DNA of 64,000 bases from Natrialba sp. SSL1. Lineage in GTDB: Archaea > Halobacteriota > Halobacteria > Halobacteriales > Natrialbaceae. Under the pieces are notes generated by a model that was not told where the DNA came from, did no database searches, and saw only the letters and a program-made list of their open reading frames with translations. Both the position numbers and the translations under genes were made by a program. The stretch's first letter is position 1. Every line of letters starts with the position of its first letter. The DNA is taken from positions 124,001 to 188,000 of the forward strand of contig NZ_MASN01000060.1 of the NCBI RefSeq assembly GCF_001861355.1. Reading direction: 5' to 3'. This document shows positions 53,198 to 61,801 of the stretch, one piece after another.

Positions 53198-55654
53198 ATG
53201 TACGATCACGCTGGAGACCACCTGCAAGCCGAGTTCGATCGGCTCCAGTGGCTTTTCAAGCGACTACTGGCCGAACGCGATTCCCGGGGAGAAACACGGA
53301 CGAGTGCCGGTCAATTCGTACCAGTTGCGTCGCGCATTCGCGCGGTCTCGAGCGGGGACGGAACCGTGACAGACAGCGGTGGAGATCTCCGGGCCGAACT
53401 CGCGGCTCGCGCCGAACGGATCGATGCCGATGCAACGGCCGCCCGCGAAGCCGGTGTCGACCTCCCGATCGAGACGATCAAACGGGCGTTCGACCTCTCG
53501 CGGGCCGAGCTCGACGTGTTATTGATCGTCCTCGCACCGGAGTTCGATCGCTCGATCACGACGACATATGGGAAAATCTGTGGCGTGAACAGTGCCCAGT
53601 ATCCGTCGATCGACCTTCTCGAGCGAATCCTCGGCTATCTCGGGGCCGACTCCGGATGCGACGGATCCGACGAATCTGACGGGTCCGACGGGTCCGACAG
53701 ATCATCGACCGACTACGCCTCGCCACTGGCACCCGCGTCGCCTCTCTTCGAATACGGGCTCCTCGAGCGCATCCCACAGGAGCCTAGCGATCCCTCGAGT
53801 TTCGATACGCTCACCGTCGACGACCGTATCGTCCGGTATCTCAAGGGTGACGATAGTCTCGGCCCTCCGCTCTCCGAGCATGTCACTATCGAGTCTCACG
53901 AGCGCACGCCCGAAGACCTCGTCTTTCCCGAGGAGACTGCCAACGTACTCGAGGGAATCGCTGCGCGCTCACGCGATTCCGATCGGCCGACGATCTACTA
54001 CCTCTCGGGCGAGGACGGCACCGGTAAAGACCGACTCCCCGGTGCACTCACCGATCCGGAGACGCCGATTTTGCGTGCCGATGGCGCTGCCGTGCTCGAA
54101 AACGACCTGCTCACCCGTCTCTGTCGGGAAGCGGCCCTGCAGGATGCTGCGATCCATCTCGAGGGACTCGAGACGGTGACTGTACGGGACGACGATCCAA
54201 CCATCGACGACGGTGAGGAAGTGCTTACACCGTCGACTGCCGACGACTATCCCAGCATCGACGCTCTCGTCGAGCGTATGGACGACGCGCCCGGCGATGT
54301 CTTCCTGAGCCACACCGAGTCGTGGACGCCCGACGTGGACCTCACGACACACCGACTCGAGACCTGCGACTGTCCGTTCCCCGAGTACGAGACGCGTCTG
54401 GCCGTCTGGGAGGAGTACGCCGCGGAGTTCGCCGACGAGACGCTCCCCGCGGTCCTCGCGACGAACTTCCGGCTTCCACAGCGTGACATCCGTCGCGCAG
54501 TGAGGACGGCGCGGTATCTCTGCCGAACTGATGGCGGGACGGGTGACCGCGACGAGGCTAACCGCGACGTGAGCGACGACTGCACCGACGACTCATTCGC
54601 TCCCGTCGACAGTACACTCACCCGCGAACACTGCTACGAAGCCTGCAAGCGCTACTCCGCGTCCACACTCGAGTCCCTCGCGGAACCGCTCGAACCGGGC
54701 TACACCTGGGAGGACATCTCGCTCAACGACAAACCGATGACCCACCTCCGGGAGCTGGCCGGCCACCTCCAGTATCGCGGCCCGGTCACCAGCGAGTGGG
54801 GCTTTGGCGAGCCTGGCAGCCGCGGCGACGGCATCGTGGCGCTCTTTTACGGCCAGCCGGGGACCGGGAAGACGATGGCCGCAGAGATCGTCGCGGCCGA
54901 GACCGGTCTCGACCTCTACCGCGTCGATCTCTCGCAGGTAATTAACAAGTACATCGGCGAAACCGAGAGCCGGCTGGCGACGCTGCTGGACGAGGCCGAA
55001 CGCTCGAACGCGATTTTGCTGTTCGACGAAGCGGACGCCATCTTCGGCAAGCGCGCCGAAGTCACGGATGCAACGGACCGCTACGCCAACACGGAGATCA
55101 ACTTCCTGCTCCAGCGACTCGAGTCGTTCGACGGTATCCTCTTACTGACGACGAACAAGGAGACGGGGATCGATCCGGCGTTCAAACGCCGCATCGACCA
55201 CTCGATTCAGTTCGACAAACCGCAGGAACTCATCCGCCGCGAGCTCTGGCGGGACGCTTTCCCGGAGGGTGCGTCCGTCGACACCGAGACGTTCGATTAC
55301 GAGTTCCTCGGGCGTATCGCCATCACGCCCGCACTGATCCGCAAGGTCGCGAAGTATGCTGCGTACATCGCTGCCACCCAGGCGCACGAGGGTCGGGTGT
55401 TCGAGGCTGGTGGTGCAAGCGCAGGCACAGGTGCAGGTACAGGTCCGAACTCGCTCGCTGACGTGACGATCACCTTCGAACACGTCATCCTCGCCCTCCA
55501 GTACGCACGCGAAGCGGGCGGTGGTGGCTTCGAGGTCGACTTCCGAGAGTACGACGACAAACGGCGCAGCTACGACAGCGCCAGCGTCGACCGCGACTGG
55601 CGAGCGGAGCTCAAACGAACCTACGGTGAGGAGTCAGCGGGAAAGGCGGAGTAA
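53198..55654 (+). CDS. AAA+ ATPase of the type associated with eCIS loci
   Basis: An 818-residue protein. An N-terminal helical/winged-helix-like domain (about 1-230, with IETIKRAFDLSRAELDVLLI) is followed by a first, degenerate ATPase domain (SGEDGTGKDRL at about 270-280) and a second, intact one. The latter has Walker A GQPGTGKT (552-559), Walker B LLFDEAD (607-613) and tandem arginines at 664-665. Such CDC48-like ATPases are a standard gene of eCIS clusters and are thought to assemble or recycle the particle. Here it faces away from the DUF4157 gene and no structural eCIS genes are in the window. Confidence 0.85.
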   Translation: MYDHAGDHLQAEFDRLQWLFKRLLAERDSRGETRTSAGQFVPVASRIRAVSSGDGTVTDSGGDLRAELAARAERIDADATAAREAGVDLPIETIKRAFDLSRAELDVLLIVLAPEFDRSITTTYGKICGVNSAQYPSIDLLERILGYLGADSGCDGSDESDGSDGSDRSSTDYASPLAPASPLFEYGLLERIPQEPSDPSSFDTLTVDDRIVRYLKGDDSLGPPLSEHVTIESHERTPEDLVFPEETANVLEGIAARSRDSDRPTIYYLSGEDGTGKDRLPGALTDPETPILRADGAAVLENDLLTRLCREAALQDAAIHLEGLETVTVRDDDPTIDDGEEVLTPSTADDYPSIDALVERMDDAPGDVFLSHTESWTPDVDLTTHRLETCDCPFPEYETRLAVWEEYAAEFADETLPAVLATNFRLPQRDIRRAVRTARYLCRTDGGTGDRDEANRDVSDDCTDDSFAPVDSTLTREHCYEACKRYSASTLESLAEPLEPGYTWEDISLNDKPMTHLRELAGHLQYRGPVTSEWGFGEPGSRGDGIVALFYGQPGTGKTMAAEIVAAETGLDLYRVDLSQVINKYIGETESRLATLLDEAERSNAILLFDEADAIFGKRAEVTDATDRYANTEINFLLQRLESFDGILLLTTNKETGIDPAFKRRIDHSIQFDKPQELIRRELWRDAFPEGASVDTETFDYEFLGRIAITPALIRKVAKYAAYIAATQAHEGRVFEAGGASAGTGAGTGPNSLADVTITFEHVILALQYAREAGGGGFEVDFREYDDKRRSYDSASVDRDWRAELKRTYGEESAGKAE

Positions 55655-55722
55655 CAACCCTCTGTCGAGTGATAGAACAAAACGGAGAGACGGCGGCTCG
55701 CTACCAGCAGAACGGGTCTCGC

Positions 55723-57006
55723 TTACGTCCCGTGGTCCCAGGAGTCCATGTACTCGTGCTGGGTGTCCGTCAGCGAGTCGAACTCGACGCCGTCGGCTGC
55801 GAGTTTGATCTCGGCGATCTCCTTGTCGAGTTCGTCCGGCACGTCGTGGACGCCGGCGTCGTAGGCGTCGCCGTTGTCGACGAGTTCGCGCACACAGGCC
55901 GCCTGCACGCCGAACGACTGGTCCATAACCTCGACCGGGTGGCCGAGCGAGACCGGCGCGGCGAGATTGACGAGGCGACCCTCAGCGATGACGTTGAGGC
56001 GGCGGCCGTCGTCCATCTCGTAGGCTTCGACGCCGTCACGGGCCTCGTAGCGGTCCGTTGCGAGGTCGTTGAGTGCGTCGAGATCGATCTCGATGTCGAA
56101 GTGGCCCGCGTTGGCGAGCAGGACGCCGTCTTGCATCTTCTCGAAGTGCTCCTCGACGATGACGTCGCGGTTGCCCGTCGTCGTCAGGAAGACGTCACCG
56201 ACCTCGGCGGCTTCGGCCATCGGCATGACCTCGTAGCCCTCCATGTGGGCCTCGAGTGCGCGCCGTGGCTCGACCTCGGTAACGATGACGTTCGCGTTCT
56301 GGCCCGCAGCCTTCTTCGCGACGCCCTTGCCGCAGTAGCCGTAGCCAGCGACGACGACGTTCTTGCCGGCCCACGAGAGGTTCGTAGTCATTGCGATCGA
56401 GGCTAGCGAGGACTCGCCGGTGCCGTGGACGTTGTCGAACAGGCGCTTCATCGGCGTGTCGTTGACGGCGAAGACCGGGTACTCGAGTGCGCCGTCGTCG
56501 TCCATCGCGCGCAGACGGTGGACGCCGGTGGTAGTCTCCTCGGCACCGCCGATGATGCCGTCGATGAGTTCGGGGTAGTCTTCGTGGATAGCGGCGACGA
56601 GGTCCATGCCGTCGTCGACGGTGATCGTCGGTTCGTGGGCGATGACGGCCTCGATGGCGTCGTAGTACTCCTCGTCGTCGACGCCGCGTTTGGCGTAGCT
56701 CGTGATGTTTTCGTGGGCGTCGAGCGCAGCGCTCACGTCGTCGTGAGTCGACAGTGGGTTGCAGCCGGTTACTGCGACCTCGGCACCGCCCTCGGCGAGG
56801 GTTTCGACGAGAATTGCGGTTTTCGCTTCGACGTGCATCGCCATCGCGATGCGCTCGCCGTCGAACGGTTTGTCGGCGACGAGCTCCTCGCGGACGGACT
56901 CGAGGATGGGCATGTGTTGGGTCGCCCAGTCCATCTTCCGACGGCCGTCCTCGCGGGCCTCGTCGGCGTCGTCCAGCTGTTCGCTGATCGGCGGATAGTC
57001 GCTCAT
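55723..57006 (-). CDS. ahcY: Adenosylhomocysteinase
   Basis: A 427-residue NAD-dependent enzyme splitting S-adenosylhomocysteine into adenosine and homocysteine. NAD motif VVAGYGYCGKGVA, NGNRDVI-like TTGNRDVIVEEHF, NAGHFDIEID and the C-terminal EYMDSW are typical. The start at 57006 (MSDYPPISEQL) is the family start. An SAH/MTA deaminase gene lies 1.3 kb upstream in its direction, separated only by the GPPAHA-repeat protein. Confidence 0.97.
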   Translation of the reverse strand: MSDYPPISEQLDDADEAREDGRRKMDWATQHMPILESVREELVADKPFDGERIAMAMHVEAKTAILVETLAEGGAEVAVTGCNPLSTHDDVSAALDAHENITSYAKRGVDDEEYYDAIEAVIAHEPTITVDDGMDLVAAIHEDYPELIDGIIGGAEETTTGVHRLRAMDDDGALEYPVFAVNDTPMKRLFDNVHGTGESSLASIAMTTNLSWAGKNVVVAGYGYCGKGVAKKAAGQNANVIVTEVEPRRALEAHMEGYEVMPMAEAAEVGDVFLTTTGNRDVIVEEHFEKMQDGVLLANAGHFDIEIDLDALNDLATDRYEARDGVEAYEMDDGRRLNVIAEGRLVNLAAPVSLGHPVEVMDQSFGVQAACVRELVDNGDAYDAGVHDVPDELDKEIAEIKLAADGVEFDSLTDTQHEYMDSWDHGT

Positions 57007-57383
57007 ACGTTGACTGAGTGCGAGAGGGGCCAAAACCCTACCGAAGCGAGAACGAGAGTTTTGCTGGAGGTGGGCTACATCGGAGCCCCCAATTGCTCGT
57101 TCCTGCTGGTGGGGACAGTGCGGAAATCGGGTGAAAACGATGGAGTCTGTCGCGGCGGTTCGTCGGTGGGTGGTTGTGCTGCCGTGATTACTGTGACGGC
57201 AGCGACGATGACCACCGCGACTGGTCCTGCGCCCGGCGACGGCGAGCGATTGGTTGGGTGGGGTGCCTCTGAAACACCGTGTGGGTGCCGTCGGCCGGTG
57301 GCAGGGTCCGAATGGGGTGGATAGTGGGTGTCAGATTGTCAGATGGTCAGTCAGCGAGTCAACACGCAGGGATGGAACGGGCG
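57007..57383. other. Intergenic region, about 380 bases, upstream of ahcY
   Basis: Contains an 8-bp perfect inverted repeat, GCTGCCGT (57178-57185) and ACGGCAGC (57196-57203), with a 10-base loop. The rest is GT-rich on the plus strand, without a convincing gene. The ahcY promoter must lie at its left end and the terminator of the repeat protein at its right end. Confidence 0.55.
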
Positions 57384-58172
57384 TTAGTTGCTGCCGTTGC
57401 CGTTCCCGTTCGCATGGCCAGGTGGCCCGCTACTCGAGTTGGTGGCGTCGGCGCTGTCGCCGTCCTCGTCGTCGCCATCACCATCGTCACTGTCGGCGTC
57501 AGTGGCCGGGCCAGCGTGGGCTGGTGGGCCCTGGGAGCTGCTGTTGGCGTCGTCACCATCGTCGTCGGCGTTGTCAGGGCCGGCGTGTGCCGGTGGGCCC
57601 TGACTGCCGTTTTCGTCGTCACCGCCCGGATCCGCGTGGGCTGGCGGGCCAGCGTGGTCAGGCGCGTTGCCAGGGTTGTTCTCGGTGACGAAGCTCGAAA
57701 CGAGGTGGCCGAGCGGTCCGTCAGTCTCGTTCTGGTGGTCTGCGACGAACGCCGAAACGAGCGAGCCGAAGTTGCTGTGTTCGGGTTCGTCCTCCTCGGC
57801 CTCGTCGCCGACGAGCGTCGCGGTCGTCGAGACCGACTCGTTGCCGACTGCGGCGGCGAACTCGACTTCGATCGATTCGTTGCCTTCGGGGGCGTCGAAC
57901 GTCCGTTCGCCGCTGACGTTCGTGTACGTGCCTGCAGCCGCGTACGACTGGTTCTCATCGACGGGCTTGACGGTCAAGTTCATCTCGTCAACCGTCGTCT
58001 CGTTCTCTGTAACGGTGACGGTCACCGACTCGTCTTGCGAGACCTCGATCGCGAGGCCCGCGTCCGAGTCGTTGACGGCCGGTTCCGCTGCGATGACCGC
58101 GCCTGGGAGGGCGACGACGGACAGGAGTAACAGGGCTGCCATCGTCACTGCGGTTGATTGGTGACTACTCAT
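57384..58172 (-). CDS. Secreted acidic protein with GPPAHA repeats
   Basis: A 262-residue protein from ATG 58172 (or 267 from 58187). Signal peptide ends near AVIAA. The first domain (about 35-125) is a beta-rich, N-glycosylation-rich (NxS/T) unit. The rest is low complexity: GPPAHA or GPPGHA occurs four times (residues about 180, 197, 220 and 254 counted from 58187) separated by Asp/Asn/Gly-rich spacers, ending NGNGNGSN. No membrane anchor is seen. Function unknown; the repeats with His may bind metal ions. Confidence 0.7.
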   Translation of the reverse strand: MSSHQSTAVTMAALLLLSVVALPGAVIAAEPAVNDSDAGLAIEVSQDESVTVTVTENETTVDEMNLTVKPVDENQSYAAAGTYTNVSGERTFDAPEGNESIEVEFAAAVGNESVSTTATLVGDEAEEDEPEHSNFGSLVSAFVADHQNETDGPLGHLVSSFVTENNPGNAPDHAGPPAHADPGGDDENGSQGPPAHAGPDNADDDGDDANSSSQGPPAHAGPATDADSDDGDGDDEDGDSADATNSSSGPPGHANGNGNGSN

Positions 58173-58325
58173 TGCAAGTCGAGACATTCAGAAAGACACG
58201 AATAAACCCCGCCGGCAGTTCTGGGTCGTTCGTGTTATTTTGGACCGCATAACACCGCTCGAGAATCGTTTATAACGTTTATCGTCTCTTCTGAGTGTTC
58301 AGATTCTGTAAGCGTTCGCGACGGT

Positions 58326-59624
58326 TCAGGCCTCGGCGCGATCGATGAGCGCCGTCGCGTGTTCGTGTGCTCGCTCGCGAACTGCGTCCTCGTCGAGCGT
58401 CGTGACCTCGCGGTCGCGCATGAGCACCTGTCCGTCACAGATCGTGTGGCGAACGTCGGCCGCCGCAATCGCGTAGGCGAGGTGGCTCACCAGGTCGTGG
58501 GCCGGCGTCAGGTGTGGTTTCTCGAGATCGACCACTGCAAGGTCGGCGGGCGCGCCGGCTTCCAGTCGGCCGGTGTCGATACCGATCGCGTCCGCGGTCG
58601 CGTGGGTGAGCAGTGCCGAGACCGACTCGGCCGAGACCGCGCTCGCGTCCTCGGCTGCGAGTTTGCCGATCATGGCCGCGTCGCGGGCCTCGTCGAGCAG
58701 CGACAGGTCGTTGTTCGAGGCCGCGCCGTCGGTGCCGAGGCCGACCGAAACGCCGGCGTCGAGCATCCGCTGGACCGGTGCCATGCCGCTTGCCAGTTTC
58801 ATGTTCGAAGCCGGGCAGTGGATGACGCTCGTCCCTGCCTCGGCGAGAAGACTGATCTCGCTCTCGTCGACGTGGACGCCGTGGGCGACGAAGTCTTCGG
58901 ACTCGAGCATGCCCTTCTCCGCAGCGTAGGCGAGCGGGCGCATGCCGTGTTCCTCCATGATCGGCGCGACCTCGTCCGCCGTTTCGTTCGCGTGGTAGTG
59001 GATCGGCACGCCCGCTTCCCGCGCTTTCGGGACGAACTCGTCCAGATACTCCTCGCCGACCGTGGTCAGCGAGTGCGGCATGAACGCCGTCGAGATGCGG
59101 CCGTCCGCCATCCCGTCGAGGTCGCGTGCAACGTCGATGCTCGTCTGAGCATCCTCACGGGCCGCCTCGTCGTCCGCTGCAACGGTGACGACACCGTGGC
59201 CGAGGCGAGCACGGAGCCCTGCCGTTTCGACTGCGTCAGCGATTTCGGGAACTTCGAAGTACATGTCCGCGAAGGCGGTGGTTCCCGATTTGATCATCTC
59301 GAGAAGGCCCAGTTCCGCGCCGACGTGAACGTCCTCAGGAGTCAGTTCGGCCTCGGCGGGCCAGATGTCCTCCTGCAGCCAGGCGTCGAGCGTCTTGTCG
59401 TCGGCGTAGCCACGCAGCAGCGTCATCGCGACGTGACAGTGGCCGTTGACGAAGCCGGGCGTCACGAGCGCGTTCGCGGCGTCGAGCGTCTCGTCGCCGG
59501 CACCCGCGAGGTCGTTGCCGACCTCGAGAATCTCGCCCGCATCCTGGTCGATCAGTACGTCCGCACGCGTCACCGTCGCATCCGGGAGGAGTACCCGCCC
59601 GTCTGTGATCGCAAGCGTCGCCAT
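58326..59624 (-). CDS. mtaD: Methylthioadenosine/S-adenosylhomocysteine deaminase-type amidohydrolase
   Basis: A 432-residue metal-dependent amidohydrolase. GHCHVAMTLLRGYADD carries the HxH, IHYHANET and HGVHVDE further His residues, and LGTDGAASNND the catalytic Asp. These match enzymes deaminating 5'-methylthioadenosine or SAH to the inosine forms. The start at 59624 (MATLAITDGRVLLP) is the family start. Near ahcY, it supports a shared role in clearing the methylation byproduct. Confidence 0.9.
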   Translation of the reverse strand: MATLAITDGRVLLPDATVTRADVLIDQDAGEILEVGNDLAGAGDETLDAANALVTPGFVNGHCHVAMTLLRGYADDKTLDAWLQEDIWPAEAELTPEDVHVGAELGLLEMIKSGTTAFADMYFEVPEIADAVETAGLRARLGHGVVTVAADDEAAREDAQTSIDVARDLDGMADGRISTAFMPHSLTTVGEEYLDEFVPKAREAGVPIHYHANETADEVAPIMEEHGMRPLAYAAEKGMLESEDFVAHGVHVDESEISLLAEAGTSVIHCPASNMKLASGMAPVQRMLDAGVSVGLGTDGAASNNDLSLLDEARDAAMIGKLAAEDASAVSAESVSALLTHATADAIGIDTGRLEAGAPADLAVVDLEKPHLTPAHDLVSHLAYAIAAADVRHTICDGQVLMRDREVTTLDEDAVRERAHEHATALIDRAEA

Positions 59625-59751
59625 GCCCGACTGTTTCGCAGTCGAGCGTGTTAGCGTGTCGGTTCCGATCATGGGGCGGTGGCGAGCGGACGGACAGGTC
59701 GCCAGTCCGAGTTACGAGCGCGTCATGTCTCCCACGGTGAAGTTCCACCCG

Positions 59752-60537
59752 TCATCGGGGTTCACAGCGCCAATAGCCCTCTCGCTGCCGAATTTCGTAC
59801 GAGAGGTCCTGCAGAACCCCCTTCGTTTCCTCTGGAACGTTTCCTGGCAGGCCGTCCTCGTGGTACTCGAGTACCACTGTCGGCTCGTGTCTGGCGAGCG
59901 TCTCGCGTGCGCCGCGGATCACGGCGGGTGCCATCCCCTCGACGTCGATTTTGATCACGTCGGGAGCCGGCAACGAGTCGGTGAGCACGAGGTCATCGAG
60001 ACTCGCTACCGGAACGGAGTCCACCTCACGGACCCGTGCCCCCCAGCGCGTGGCGCTCTCGCGGTCGAACGACGACAGCTCTGGATTGCTCGAGCGGTAG
60101 AACGGGCTGGTAGTCGGTTCGGGTTCGTCTCCGAGGCCGTACTCGAGTACGGTCACCTGCTCGCCGACATCGTTCAGGTCGACGTTGGCGCGTAGCCGCG
60201 CTGCGTTCGTTGGTGAGGGCTCGACGGCGACAAGTCGGCGCTTCGGGGCGGCAGTCGCGAGCGCGAGGGAATACATGCCGACGTTCGCGCCGAGGTCGTA
60301 GATGACAGCGGACGGCCCGCAGACGGCGTCGAGTTCGGCGAGCATCGCGTCTGAGCCGTGGCGATTGATGGGTTCGTAACACTGGAACTCGCCGGCTGGC
60401 GTTCGGTTCGTCCGCGCGAGCCACCGGTGGTCGTAGTTCAGCCGCGCAAGCCGGTGGTAGGCGCGACCGGCGACCTCGCGTGCGATGGTTGCAGCTCGCG
60501 TCGTGACAGAGGGAGAGGCGTGCGAGCCGAGTGTCAT
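59752..60537 (-). CDS. FkbM family SAM-dependent methyltransferase
   Basis: A 261-residue enzyme. Motif I is IYDLGANVGMYSLALA, the FkbM-specific VIKIDVEGMAPAVIRGA follows, and VVLEYHEDG is near the end. FkbM enzymes methylate hydroxyls on sugars or lipids. The start at 60537 (MTLGSHASPSV) was chosen because the longer frame to 60702 overlaps the promoter of the divergent gene. Substrate unknown. Confidence 0.87.
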   Translation of the reverse strand: MTLGSHASPSVTTRAATIAREVAGRAYHRLARLNYDHRWLARTNRTPAGEFQCYEPINRHGSDAMLAELDAVCGPSAVIYDLGANVGMYSLALATAAPKRRLVAVEPSPTNAARLRANVDLNDVGEQVTVLEYGLGDEPEPTTSPFYRSSNPELSSFDRESATRWGARVREVDSVPVASLDDLVLTDSLPAPDVIKIDVEGMAPAVIRGARETLARHEPTVVLEYHEDGLPGNVPEETKGVLQDLSYEIRQREGYWRCEPR

Positions 60538-60692
60538 TGACGAGACGATGGGGGCCAGCGAGTTGTACCTGCGGGACACGTCTCGGTGTGTGCGAGACCG
60601 AGTGCTGGTACGAAGCAACCGAGAAAGAGAACGTGTCAGCCATAGAAACACAGGGGAACCGATACCCGACAGCCCGTTGTACACACCTGCGA

Positions 60693-61733
60693 ATGGAGTC
60701 AAGCACTGTCGCCGAACAGATTACGGCGACCGCACTCGAGTCCACCCTCGACCTCGAGTCGCCGCCGACAGTCCGCTCCTGTTGGCGACCAGCCGCGGGG
60801 TCGGTGGCAGAGACGTTCGTGGTTGCACTCGAGACGGATGGACTCGAAACGGCCGATAACGGAAATCGGCGAGCGACGGCCGTCCCGGAGCGCGTCGTCT
60901 GTAAACTCGGCGGCGCGAGCGTCTGGACCGGCGACGTGATCGAACCGCTGGTACTCGAGCGGGTTAGCGAGTCGTCGTCGCTGCCGGTGCCGGCTGTGAT
61001 CGCGACGGGGTCGGTCGCTATCGGCGAAGATCACGAACTCGCACACGGCGATCGCTGGGCACTCTACGAGTTTCGCGACGGGCAAAACGCAGGCGAGTGC
61101 TATCAGACCCTCGAAGCCAACGCCCGGCGGCGGCTGGTCGCACAGGCCGGCGTAGCCCTCGGCTACCTCCACAGCCTTGGCGAAGGCGACTCAGAACTCG
61201 CGTTCGATCGAGTCGGTGGGCTCGCACGCGACTCGGGGGCGGAGAGTCTCGAGTGGACCGAACTCGAGTGCTGGCACGCGCTCGATCCCCCAAGCGGATT
61301 CCGTGCGGTACTGCCGGTCCCGCTGGCCGGCGACGACGGCTGTCGCCCGGTGCTCACGCACGGCGATTTCCAGCCGAGCAATTTACTCGTGACGCCGGCA
61401 GGCGAGATTACGGCGATTCTCGACTGGGGGAACGCCCACGTCACCCACGCCGAATACGCGCTCGCCAGGGCCGAAGTGCGGTTCGTCGATCTGCACACTC
61501 ACCGGTTTTCGGGGGCCGAATGCGAGCGACTTCGGACCGTGTTTCGCCGTGGCTACGCCGCTCACGCGACCCTCTCGGACGGGTTTGACGAGCGAGCACT
61601 GAGCTATAAGCTGCTATGGGCGCTTCAGTCGGGTGCGAACTACGTTCGAATCGCACGCAGCGCTCACGGCCGGCAACAACTGTGGCGACAGTGTCAACGG
61701 CTCCTCGGACGGGACACGACGGCCACGCCGTAG
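60693..61733 (+). CDS. Aminoglycoside phosphotransferase (APH)-type kinase
   Basis: A 346-residue kinase-like protein. The Brenner motif LTHGDFQPSNLLV holds the catalytic Asp, and ILDWGN the metal-binding Asp, as in APH/choline kinases. The N-terminal lobe is divergent (VVCKLGGASVW may hold the ATP lysine). It phosphorylates a small hydroxyl compound; antibiotic resistance is not implied. The ATG at 60693 was selected since the upstream frame covers the FkbM promoter. Confidence 0.88.
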   Translation: MESSTVAEQITATALESTLDLESPPTVRSCWRPAAGSVAETFVVALETDGLETADNGNRRATAVPERVVCKLGGASVWTGDVIEPLVLERVSESSSLPVPAVIATGSVAIGEDHELAHGDRWALYEFRDGQNAGECYQTLEANARRRLVAQAGVALGYLHSLGEGDSELAFDRVGGLARDSGAESLEWTELECWHALDPPSGFRAVLPVPLAGDDGCRPVLTHGDFQPSNLLVTPAGEITAILDWGNAHVTHAEYALARAEVRFVDLHTHRFSGAECERLRTVFRRGYAAHATLSDGFDERALSYKLLWALQSGANYVRIARSAHGRQQLWRQCQRLLGRDTTATP

Positions 61734-61801
61734 CCAGCCACCCGTCGGACTCGCAGCGAGGGTTGAGGAGGCGGCGGATTTATCCGGACTTTCGTGGAAC
61801 C

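Noticed and set aside
60693-61733. Aminoglycoside resistance gene
   Set aside because: The kinase fold is right, but the APH superfamily covers choline, homoserine and other kinases, and nothing points to antibiotics.
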